A stretch of DNA of 64,000 bases from Callaeas wilsoni (Eukaryota; Chordata; Aves; Passeriformes; Callaeidae), in NCBI GenBank assembly GCA_013398955.1, contig VWPU01010344.1, positions 1 to 64,000 on the forward strand, given 5' to 3'. Both the position numbers and the translations under genes were made by a program. Below the pieces are notes generated by a model. That model searched no databases. It was not told the DNA's origin and saw only the letters and a list, made by a program, of their open reading frames with translations. Of this stretch, positions 1-11,000 are shown one piece after another (positions within the stretch are counted from its first letter, which is position 1; every line of letters begins with the position of its first letter).

Positions 1-250
1 CGCGGCCGAGGCGGGGTCCGGCGGGCCGGGGGTCGGCGGCGCTGGGGCAGGGGGCCGCACGCACTCGGACACGGCCCGGGCACCGTTCCGGCCCCTCCGG
101 CCGCTCGGACCGACCCCCGGCCGGCCGCGTCCTCTGCCTGCTGCAGTTCCTACTTGTTCCCGGCTACTCACCCAGGCACTGCCACGGCGGGGCTTCTACC
201 AGAGCACGACGCCTTCCGCTCGGGAAACTTATCTCTCTCCCGCTACTGCC
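1..250. promoter_or_regulatory. Right-hand edge of a CpG island (promoter or first-exon flank)
   Basis: By hand count about 30 CpG dinucleotides lie in the first 230 bases, densest in 1-165, and CpG becomes rare after 250. This is the signature of an unmethylated vertebrate promoter island cut by the window edge. The + strand has a G-rich stretch at 13-54 with five runs of three or more G, so a G-quadruplex is possible. No ATG-started reading frame lies in the island on either strand, so any exon here would be untranslated leader or its coding part lies outside. A GTGAGT donor on the minus strand (171-166) is listed separately. The gene served cannot be named, and transcription could run either way from the island. 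Confidence 0.8.
166..171 (-). other. Candidate 5' splice site (GTGAGT) on the minus strand
   Basis: Read on the minus strand the sequence is CCTGG|GTGAGTAGC, a good match to the vertebrate donor consensus over positions -1 to +6. If used, the exon would end at 172 and the intron would run left out of the window, as expected for a leader exon of a gene transcribed leftward from this island. No equally strong donor was seen on the plus strand in the island. GTGAGT also occurs by chance, so this is only suggestive. Confidence 0.3.
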
Positions 251-2394
251 ATTTGCTAACTTGCCTAAAGATCCTGCAAAATCCCAGAAAAGGCTAGGAA
301 ACGAGAGGAGACGACTTAAAAGCTGACGGTCAGGACAGGAATTTATGGAATGAAATCTTTAAGGGCAGGAGCAGATAGAGCCAGCCAGCTAACGCTTTCA
401 TGCCCTGACTCTGGCCAGCGGCTTCATTTCGTGGGCAGACCAAGGCTTAGGAGATGATTTAAAATACCTGCTCCTGGCGTGTTCCTCTGTGCATCAGCCG
501 GAGTCCCTGGCTAGCCCAGCGCGCTGCCGTGCCTCGTCCTTCTGCCTTTTCCAGCAGACCCCTCAGGATCACGGTGTCACGGTTCCCCAGGCCTTACAAT
601 CAAGCAGTTTGTTGTAAGGGAACTAAAAATAGCACTGAATTTTTCACTGGAGCACTTGCTTGAGTGAAGATAGTGCCAGTCAGCCCGTGCATTAGTGAGC
701 CGTACAGACCTTTAATACAGCTCAGATCCTCCTGGAAATATGGCCATTGACTTTTTTCAAAAGATGTTTTTTTCTTTCTTTTTTTTTGAAAGACAGCACA
801 AAATAAATCTTCTTTCTGACCACTAAAAGACGAACTGAGTGGGGTTGTTTTAAGAATATCCTCGGCAAAGAGTGAGTCACTTAAGCTGCTTTTATCATAA
901 AAGATCCCTGGAGGAAGTATATCTCCTTAGTCTCTGAGCTGTTCAGAGATCCATATGTCTCTCTGCAAATCAAAGTTTCACACTGTTGGGTTTTTCAGCT
1001 TTGTTTGTTTGTAATAGTATGAGCACCTGCTTCCACTGTGGAGTTAGGACTAGCACGGGAAACAGAGCGGGATTCTATTCTGGCTAACACCTCAAGAGGA
1101 TCGCTAACAGAAGCGTGTCCTGCAGGGCAGTGAATAAGGTCTGCAAAAAAGTCTACAAAGTGGCCCATAAGGAAAGTTTATGGCACAGGCTGACAAGTCC
1201 AGGGAAAAAAATCTCAGGAGGAATTATTTTTTGCAAAGCTTTTCATTGCTGTGTCCTAAAAACAATCACTGAAGACCAAAGTTGCAGAAGATGTCATTCA
1301 AAGATGCTAGAGCTGCTGCCAATATCCGAGCTGGGATGCCAGATGCAGACTTGAATGTAAAAATTCCAGTCTGTGGACACCAGACTCATACAGATTCACA
1401 CTGTGGCACACAAAGAAATGGGAAGGGGCAGGTGACCGCTGGCAGCAGCCACTTGCAGCGTTCTAAAAGACTGGTAAAGCCACAGTGATTCTCCTGGTAG
1501 TTGCTCCAGCTGTGAAGTACGCCTGACAACAAGCCAGGATGTTTGAACCACTGCAAATCAAGTCTTATTAAGATACATATATTTCAAAGGAAGATTTTAG
1601 GATAGAAGTAAACACCAAAAAACTGGAGACTTACTGGGAATATCAGAGGAGAGACGCTGGGTTTTGTTTCACTGACTTTCATAGGAAGAAGTTGAAAAGG
1701 CTGTCTGTTAATGTAAAATTGTCTCCCACACTTGTTTCCCCTCCTAAGTCTTTGAGCATTCTTTTGATTTTATTCATTCTGCAGTAGAATTGCAATATTC
1801 TTGCCCTTGCGAAAGTGCTGGCAAGTTCCTTCTACTCCTTTCTATTGCTGACCAAACATGCTGGAAGGCATCATGTAACATCTACGTAGCAGCAGAGGTA
1901 GCCACAAACATAACAGCGTCTTCATTCCTGCTCCACTCCCCAGCTATTATTTATAGAGAGAAAGAGCATTAACGGAGCACAACGTTCTCACTAATTTAGT
2001 CTCACTTCACCATCTGTTACTTCCCATGAGTTGATCCTAATGAGAAACTACTTCAAAACACGTTTGAGGACCAGCTGCACCCAGTGAAGTCACCACAGGA
2101 GAGAAATATTCCCCTCCTAAAACATCATATTCCAATGCTACAAAGCAGCTCCTTCCCTACGAAAATCCATGGGAACACTGCTGTTAATATGAACGCAGCC
2201 CTAGGTCACAGACTCTTGCAGTCATGTTGAGCAAGTATCACACTCAACATTGTTTTTCTGAATAATTCACAATTCTACCCAGTTAGAAGGGCAATGAGAG
2301 AGCTACAGACATCATCCGTCCCCCAGGTCTGAGTAGCCTGCTTTCTGCAGCTGCTTCTCCTCCAGTGAGTTCATGGAATGATCACAGAAATTGG
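251..2394. other. Non-coding single-copy sequence, no gene recognised
   Basis: AT-rich sequence just downstream of the CpG island. It holds a T-rich run at about 766-787 and only short reading frames on either strand, none resembling a protein family I know. No repeat family was recognised. It is probably intron or promoter-distal flank. Confidence 0.6.
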
Positions 2395-3905
2395 AATCTC
2401 CCCAGGAGTAACTTGTGACCATTACCCCTCACCTTTTCCATGCAACTCCTTGTAAAAAGGGCGTCTCCATCCTTGTAGGCACCCTTTAAATACTGGAATG
2501 TGGCAATATAAGACCTCCCTTAAGCCTCCTTTTCTCAGTGCTGAACAAACCCAGCTCTCTCAGCCTTTCCTCATATGGCAGCCTTCCCAGTCCTTTGATC
2601 ATCTTTGTGGCCCTTTTCAGGACCCCCTCCAACTTGTCTACGTATTTTTGTATTGCAGGGACCAAAAGTGAATACAGTATTCCATTTGTGGCCTGACAAG
2701 CAATGAGTAGAACCAGATAATGATTCTTTATCTCTGCTGGTGGTGCCCTTGTTGGTGCATCCCACTATCCCGTTGGATCTCTGCCACAGCAGCACTGTTT
2801 GCTCATACTGAGCTTGTTGTCCACCAGGACCCCTAGGGCCCTTTCCACAGAGCTGCTTCCTGCCAGGCAGATCACACACAGCCTGTGCTGCACCCCTGGA
2901 TTATGTTTTTTTCCGAGGTGCAAGACCTTACACTTGTCCTTGTTGAGCTTCATAAGGTTCAGGCAGCCCACTCTCCCAGCCTATCCAGGTCTTCCTGCAG
3001 GGTGGGTCTCCCTTCTGAAGTGCCCCCTTCCCCACTCGGTTTGGAATCATTGGCAAACTTCATCAGGGTGCACTTGGTCCCATCATCCAGATCACCTGTG
3101 AGGATATTAAACAGTGCTGGGCCCAATATCGATCCCTGTTGGACCCTGCTTATGACAGGTCACCAGCCAGAAGAGGAGCTGTCTACCGGCACCCCCTGGG
3201 TGCCTCCTGCCAGCCAGTTCCCACTCACTGAGACCACTTATCCAGTCCATAATGTGTCTGTCCAGGAAGTGGCTTGTGGGAAACCATATGGAAATCCCTG
3301 GAGAATCCAGGTAAACAGTGTCTGCCGCCCGCCCTACTTGGACCAAGCAGTTCCTTTGCCCTGGAAGGCCATCAGCTCTGTCAAGCATGATTTGCCCTTC
3401 GTGAATCCATGCTGGCTTTTCCCAGTCCCCTGCTTCATTTATCTTGTGATAGCTCCCAGGAGGATTCCTTCAGTAACTCTGCCAGGAGCTGAAGTATCTC
3501 TGATGGGCCTGTAATCTCCTGCATTCTCCCTTAAGCCCTTCTTGTAGATGCGGGCAACTTTAGCCTTCTTGTAGCCTTCCCTGATGTCCCCTGGTCTCCA
3601 TGACTTCTCGAAGATTAGGGAGAGCAGACTCACAATGAAACCATCCAGCTCTCTTAATACCCTCAAATGGATATTGTCCAGGCCCATCAATCTGTGGGGT
3701 CCAGCTCCTGAAGCAGTTCACACACCAGCTCTTCCTCTCCCGACATCGGTGGGTTTGTGTTTGCACCAACCTGGATTGTTGTTCCCAAAGCCTGGGGCCC
3801 AGCAGTGCCGGTGAGATGGAGTGCAAGAGAGTGTTGAGAACTTTTCAGTGTTGTTGGTGACTAATTCACCTCGCCTGTTTAACAGTGAGCCAGTGATGTA
3901 AGTAT
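2395..3905 (-). mobile_element. CR1 LINE, degenerate copy with reverse-transcriptase remnants
   Basis: On the minus strand this matches the avian CR1 layout from the reverse-transcriptase region to near the 3' end. A frame at 3690-3439 resembles the RT segment containing GLDNIHLRVLRELDGFI and IYKKGLRENAGDYRPI. A frame at 2971-2765 carries the KDKCKVLHLG and ALGVLVDNKL motifs typical of the end of CR1 ORF2. A further frame at 2879-2571 continues the C-terminal part. The segments lie in different frames with stops between them, so the copy is dead. The 5' part (endonuclease and ORF1) is missing, the usual 5' truncation. The terminal 8-bp repeat typical of CR1 3' ends was not seen. The outer edges are good to some tens of bases only. 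Confidence 0.95.
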
Positions 3906-4627
3906 GCAACAGTCAGCCACTCTCCAAAGAGAGCTGCACTCTCCATGCTGGCTGACACCGTGCATGGAAAGATGAGTGGAAATATTGGACCACAGCTGCC
4001 AAGATTTAGAGTTCACTACTGAACTTGCAACGAGATTGCTACTGCCAAGGCCCTGCAGACAGCTGAACCACATCACAGCAAGTATGCACCATTTTTCATT
4101 TGAATTGCTGAGGTTAAACCTCTGTCCTCCTGAGAAAACTCCTTCTGAACATCCACCTAATCAGAGTATGCTGGTCCCATACAGTGGTGGGAGAGACTAC
4201 AAGATGAATTTGGTTGGAAGCCAGCCTGTAAGACTACTACATATTTTGGTCAAAAGCATATGAGCAAGAACGATGCCTTGGAAAACAGTGGTTGTCTTTT
4301 AACTGTTTGAGACAAAATTCCAAGGCTTTGTGCTATAGGAGTCCTTATTACAAATCAGGTTTAGCCTTAATCCTCTCTGTTAATGTACCTAAGTGAATCA
4401 GCTGGGCTTGGGAGTGCACTGAAAAACCCCAGGGAAAAGTTCTGCCACAAGCCTGCAGGGTCCCTGCATCCACTTGCTCTGCCCGTGGATCAAAGCAGCA
4501 GAGTCTGAGTGCACGTGATCACTGCTTAGATAAGTGAGTGCTCCCAGTAAAAATTATGCTAGAAATAGCCTCCTACCTTTCCTGCAGTTCATAAAAAAGG
4601 CAAGAAATCTCCTTCTGTTGTATTGCC
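3906..4627. other. Non-coding sequence, no gene recognised
   Basis: Unique-looking sequence between the large CR1 copy and the signal-peptide-like frame. Its short open frames show no recognisable motif. No repeat or RNA gene was seen. Confidence 0.5.
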
Positions 4628-4870
4628 TCACACTTCTGTTCTCCGTGGCACCAGGGAATATTTAGAGCAGTATTTTGTAAACAGCACATGTTCCAGTGGC
4701 TGGTGCAGCACTGGCCACAGCACCATGGGGCTGCGTTCCTCAAATTTTTGGACATTGGTGGACACCAGGGCCGCCTGGGCAGGGAGCAGCTGTGTGTGTA
4801 GGTGGGCAGGGAACAAGGGGAGGAACAGCAAGATGAGAAACACAGCAACTTTGCTGCCTGCAAATCTCAT
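4628..4870 (-). other. Candidate 80-residue ORF with a signal-peptide-like N terminus
   Basis: An ATG at 4870, with A at position -3, opens an 80-codon frame on the minus strand that ends at a TGA. The N terminus (MRFAGSKVAVFLILLFLPLF) has a short basic start, a hydrophobic core at about residues 8-20 and a small residue afterwards (PAH), like a secretory signal peptide. The mature part would be about 55 residues with a single Cys at 68 and a dibasic RR at 76-77 near the C terminus. Many third positions are C or G, unlike the surrounding AT-rich DNA. A possible donor (AGT|GTGAGG) overlaps the last codon, so this could be a first coding exon. I recognise no family, and frames of this length are common by chance. 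Confidence 0.2.
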
Positions 4871-4900
4871 GGTCCTGAGTGCAGCTCCCTGAATCCACAC

Positions 4901-7876
4901 TGTTCAACAAGTTTTCCTTTTGTGCCAGCTGCCTGAGGTGAGAAAAACTGTTTTGCCAGGCATTTTGCTTTCTTCTCTATACCATCACCAGCAATAAATT
5001 AAATTTCTTAACTGATGAAACCAACTGCTTAGTGATTTCTGCTCTGCCTCTAAGGATTGGGATCTGCCACTTAAAGTATTTGCTTCAGATCCCACTGAAA
5101 AGATCCTTCCTTATTGGTGGAGAGACTGTAACTTTGCACACTGGGATAATTTTTAATACTTCATGTGACTTCAGAACAAAATCTTTTTCTTCATAGTGCA
5201 TGCTCAGATGGGATTTGAGCCTCTTCTTCTCTTCACTTTTAGTACTTTATGGCAGGAACGTTTTCAGAGGTGCCAGCTGGGCTATACCCATGCAAAATGG
5301 TAATAACACCCAGAAATGTGAATTAAGGCCCATATGCTAATGTAAATTTAGCTGCTGAGCATATCCCTTGTGTTTCATGACATATGTTTAACAATATGAC
5401 CACGAATATATTAAAGAAGGAGGTATGGAGGAAGACAACTGTGCAGTGTAGGTACTCACAGAACACCACGAGGGGAATCTTTGAAGTACCCATAAATCCC
5501 CAACTGCTTAGGGAATTCAGTGTGACAAGAACACTTGGGGTTCTTTGTTAAAAGCTCCTAGAAAATGTGAAGATGTCCAGATTTGGATCTGCCCTCCACT
5601 TTATCAGCAAGTCTCTTGCTGTCAATAAAATAATCTCTGCTGAACACAAAGCTGTCAGCTTGTCCCTCAACATTACCAAAGGCAGCATTACAGTGATAGG
5701 CATTACTAGACATTCCTAGGAGAAGCTGAACTGTTCTTTCAGTTACTCTGCTGGATAAAATTGCTGTACACATTTCATGGACAGGTGAGAAGTCAGTCAC
5801 ACACACAACCATAACAGCAAAGAGGACATTACAATCACAGAAATTATTTCCTCTGTGATACAGATGCAGCATCTGGTTTTGCATATTCCAGCAAAAGAAT
5901 AAATCTTCCAGAGTGCTTTCCTCCATTTCCTTCCAACTTCACTGCAGTCCAAATCCAGTTGAGCTAATATGTAAGAAATTAGTCTTTCTCCATATGTCTG
6001 TGCATTTGGGCTTTGAATTGGTTATGTTCGTGCAGCCCTCAGGGATGCCCAAATAACTCTGAATATCATGCTGAGATCTTCTCATGGAAGCTTCTGTCAG
6101 CTGTACCATGCAAAGGGCTCTCAGCTGCACACTATTTAACTTGCCCAATTACATTTTTGGCTGCTGTTCTGCCTTGCAGCTTAGAGAAACCCTCTCCAAG
6201 AGCTAGGTCACAGGAAGAAATTGCCAAAATATGCTATTTTTCAAAGAACTTACTCCTAAGGGGAATGGGAGATAGGAGAAACATTATAGCAGGTCTGGAA
6301 GAAAACATCAGAAAAAAAATGATTGTGAAATTGTAATCCATAAGGATAACATCTTTTCTATCTTCCCCTTATATCTGGTTGTTACATTTGAAATGAACAG
6401 GTTCATAAACACAGATGCAACCACAAATTGCCCTTCAGATATTAACTCCCTTTCAGTTTTGATGCTGGGAAAGTATGGTGTTTGTGTGATGCATCTGTCT
6501 ACTTGACATAAGCAAACACCAGCTGTTATTTCCTTGGTTTATGAAAAGAAAGAGTAAATAAAAATTTATTAATTAAACACGGAATTCAGAAAGCTCAGAT
6601 GTGGATTCAAAACTTATTACACAATCATGTCAACTTTGAGTCAAGGAGAGCACATGGGACCTGTGTCTCCCTCTGGATCACAGTGAAATGCTGGTGACAG
6701 CAAGGTCTTGGTTTCAAATCCAGAGAGGAAGTCAGAAAACAAGCAGAGGTTCTGAAGATTAACATGATTTTGAGGTTTGACCATGGAAAACAACCCTGTA
6801 GGTGAGCCAGAAAAGCGTATTATTTGCTCTTACATGACAAACAAAACTTCTCAAACTCTTAGCCTTTGAGAAACAGACAGCACATCCTCTGGGTTTGTTT
6901 CCCAGCAATTTTTCCAACAGCTCAGTGACACACGCACCAGGGTGGTACAGTTCATCTGCAACACCAAAGTTATGAATCCAGCTCTTTAAAACTGTTCCCT
7001 CCTGGGTTATCAGTTCAAACACAGCTCTAGTCTGAGATGATTTAAACTTGACATAGCCTGACACCTGTAAATCAGCTCAAATGAAATGAGACTCTGGCTT
7101 CACTCCCATTGCAGCTGGAAAAGCATCACGATAAAAATGACTGTAATCAGTAGCACCTCTGATATCCAGCTCAATTAAAGAGGCTACAAAAAACTGACTT
7201 ATGGCTAATTTATAAAATATTAGTAATACACAAATCACACATATGGACTCCGATAGTTTTCCTAAGTTACAGCATCAATTCCATGAGAGACCTGTCTCAT
7301 CTTGTGTAACCTGGGCTCTGTAAGGAGATCACTGTTCCTTTCCTATTACAAGCTTATGTTTATTCCAAAGGTGCTGGGAGAGGATAGCAAGGACAGGGCA
7401 AGAATTAGCTATGCACCACCATTTCACAACCCACACAGAGAGAGAGAGGCACATCAGCTACAACTTGGCAGCTATATTATTCCAAAAACACAGACTCAAC
7501 AGCAAGCTGGAAGGTAAAGGTAAGTTTCTGTGCTTTGCATTGCTCTAAATTTGAGAAAGGGTCAAGGGAAAACACAGGAAGAAGGCAGAAATCTCGCTTC
7601 TGTCCCCCAGAGGCTTTTGTGCAGTTCATAAGCTGAGACAAAAGAAGAGTAATGAAAACTCATTTTCCATATCCCACATAGGTAAGTCCTAAAATAATAA
7701 ATGTCTACTAGGTATAATTGTTGTCTTCCAGGGACCAAGACAAGAGAATACTTTTTCCTATGGCTAATGCTAATAAAACATATTTGAGAAGGCAGTTACA
7801 TAAACAGATTATTCCTCTAGGCTGCAGTAATCAAGTAAGTATCTCTATCCCTTTTCACAAATAGCAAAATGAATGT
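4901..7876. other. Non-coding sequence, one 122-codon frame of doubtful meaning
   Basis: AT-rich unique sequence. A minus-strand ATG-started frame covers 5926-5558 with quite even codon use, but I see no motif, and several frames of this length are expected by chance in 64 kb. No repeats were recognised. Confidence 0.5.
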
Positions 7877-8045
7877 ATCATCGAATCATAGAATGGTTTG
7901 GAAGGGACCTTAAAGATCATCTAGTTCCAATTCCCCTGCCATAGGCAGAGACACAGTTCACCAGACCAGGTAGCTCAGAGTGTTGTCCCCCCTCTACACT
8001 TGCTCCAATGGGTCCATGTTCTTCCAGTGCTGGGGACCAAGTACC
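7877..8045 (-). mobile_element. CR1 LINE fragment, 3' end with internal deletion
   Basis: The left edge, ATCGAATCATAGAATGG, is the reverse complement of the short ATTCTATGATT-type tandem repeat that ends CR1 elements, so the element reads right to left and keeps its 3' end. It is followed by the familiar TTTGGAAGGGACCT and ATCATCTAGTTCCAA blocks. After about 7985 the match jumps to a more upstream CR1 segment (TGCTCCAA, GGTCCATGTTCTTCC, GTGCTGGGGACC), so an internal part has been lost. It has no coding capacity. Confidence 0.88.
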
Positions 8046-11000
8046 TGAGTATGTAATGGGGTAACAGTGAAAAATCTAAAACAGACCTGAGAGAGGCAGC
8101 TCCAGGAACAGAAATGTAGTGCATTTGTTCCCTATTTGTTTCCACTACTTACTCCATCACTAACAAGGCTAAAAATAAATTACGTATTTGCTTTGCCCAG
8201 GGTAGAGGTATCCTCAGCAGAAACTCCCCATTCTGAAGTGACAGCAGGGTATAGCCATGAGCTTATTTCCAATTTGGCTTGCTCAGCTGCATTATGGAGC
8301 GGGCATCCCTGAGGAATCCTGGAATCTACCACTCCAAAAAGCCTCCTACCTGAGCAGCCTGTTTTTGCTGGCTCTTGGAGCTGAGCTGTCACACTCACTG
8401 CACAACTTTTGGCAGCTACTAAAAAACCCTTAATTTCTTGGTCAGTCCAGGCTAGAGAGGAAATAAGTCACGAGTATCTTCCAAAGGGCAGGATCAAAAC
8501 GTGCTGAGAGCAGAGCCCTGTCAGAAAACATCTAGGCTTGCTGCCAGCACTTCATGAAAGATCTATTTTACACCCATACAGAGGCTTGGGGATAGATTCA
8601 CTGCTCCAGTGGTATTTATGAGCTTTTTACTTTGACAGGGCTCATTAAAGCCTTCCCCCATGCCATGCTCCCCTGACCTGTGCAGCAGGTTCACTGCAAC
8701 CCTGATGCCTGTGGACAGGAACACAAGATGCAGTTTTGCCTCCTCCTCTGGGAAATAAGAATGTGACTTTTTAGATTGTAATCACCACCCCTACACCAAT
8801 CCAGTATAGTTCCATGGTCTTATACTGTTTAGATGACCTTTTCCTATACTTCCTTCAATTGCACACTTTTCAAAGGAGATAAAACACAATTGGTTTTCCC
8901 TTTACAAACACATCACCCTTAGGGAGCACTAAGAAATTTAACACCCTGAAGTATGTTACATCCTGAATGTATCTGTGTCAATTACAAGCATGTTGGGAAC
9001 TTTGAGGAACCAAGCCAAATCAACCCCAGCTCTCTAAAGCAGGACCATTCTCCCCAGGTGAGACACATGCACACAGACAAACTACAAGTACAAGGACCCA
9101 CAGAGCCTTGGCTCAGGTGTTCTGTATCCGTCTATATACTACACACTACCACACCAGGAGTCACAACTGTTCAGTAACATTTGGAAGCAGCCAGCACTAT
9201 TTACTGAAGGATAAATAATCAAAATGTTTCCAACCAGTGAAGTTGTAGAGCGGCAACCTTCAGACAGAGTGTGACGCACAGGATATGTGATGTCCTGCAA
9301 AAATCCTTTAAATAACTTCAAGTGGAGTAAGAGGACTTCAAAAGCATACAGGAATTTCTCATTAATACTACAAATGCAGCATGTTCCAAACTGCAGATGT
9401 GCATTCACTATCAGAAGCATAAATATCCCATATTTTGTGTATCCTTCCCCTGTTCCTCGGCTTTATACCTACATCTGGTAGCACAACTCCTTCATTTGAT
9501 GCCCATACTGATTTCTCTTTAAAGCCTATCCAGACAAAACATGTACACAGGCATTGTATTACAGCCAGACTAACAGCACTTACAAGCCCCCAATGTCCTT
9601 CCCCATACTAAATGAGCTACAATCTTACATCATCAGGATTTACGAACACACCTGTCATCGCTGACATCCTTCCTTCAAACAGTGATTACACAGAAAGGGA
9701 GAGGAAAAACAGTGAGAGTCATGGGCATTTGTCAGGAAGCTTCTTGCCTCTTGGATAAAAGGTGGCCTAACTCGTCAAAGACAACCTTGTATCTTGTGCT
9801 CCAAAGAAACTAGATACATAAAAACTAAAGTACAAGTTATTTTTCCAAGTGTCATTATCAGGGAAGAGAGAGAGTCTGAAGCTGTTTTTCTGCACTCTAC
9901 CCAGACTACTAGATTTTATCCATAGCCTCCCATGCAGTTGTTCAGACATTTAAACTTCATTTCCTTTAGGTTCCTGAAACACTGGAAACACCATCCTGCA
10001 GCTGAAAAGGCAGGAAGAGAACAGCATTTAGCAAAAGTACTTTTAGCATCAGCTCATATGTTGCAGCAGGAAGATTATCTCACTCAGAGATGAAAGTATT
10101 GGCAGACAGGTAAGTATTTACCTGAACTCAAACAGGTTCATCTGTTCACCAGACATTCAGTTTTGTATAAAGGGAAGCTCAGCTGAAGTAACGCACCAGC
10201 CACACACCACCTGCTACTTCAGCAGAAACTGACTGCTGCATGAAAAACTTGGATGAGCACGTTTCAAAAGCTTAAAGAAAATTGATTCTGGATTAAAATT
10301 ATCAACTGATTTCCCTCTTGGCCTTCCTGGGAATTGAACCTGTCTACACAATTAAGCTGTATAAAGATTTTCTCTGAAGCTGTAAACGCCTCTTATTTAT
10401 AACCGCATCTCATCATATTAAACACCCTGCTCCAATCTATTACAAGTTGAAGGGATGACAAATACTACAGTGTAAGCTGAATACACTCGGCACATTAGGC
10501 ATCTAAAGCACTGCAAAATTTTACTTATCAATTTCCACCTTAATTAAGAGCAATCTTCTCCTGAACTGACTACTTTATACAAACCCAGCGACACACTGCC
10601 AGCAAGGAATGAATATATGAACAGTGTGGGGGTTTTAAGACACATCTTAAAGGTTTCTTCATCTGTAGCCCATCCTGAATATCTATTGACTGAATATCAT
10701 AGGCCTTTCTCCTAGTCATGATAAATAAGTAATTTTTATGCTCCTTGTATTACCTGAAATCTACAGTAGCAGTTGTAGCCAGGGCTAGGTAGTGATGTGT
10801 TAGTAAAACCAGACCTAACTGCAAAACCAAAATTGTAAAAGAAAAATTATGTGGCTCAGCAGTGAGATGCTGCAATGTACATCTTGTTACACATACTTAG
10901 AACCTGACACCTTGCCTTAGGAACCCCAGAGCTGTAGGGTCAGTGTATCTTCCAGAAAATAACCGGGGCAGCACTGAAATATACCCCAAATCTAAGAAGC

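Noticed and set aside
5558..5926. 122-codon ATG frame on the minus strand with smooth codon use
   Set aside because: No motif or convincing splice context, and a few frames of this length are expected by chance in 64 kb. A stop lies just upstream of the ATG.
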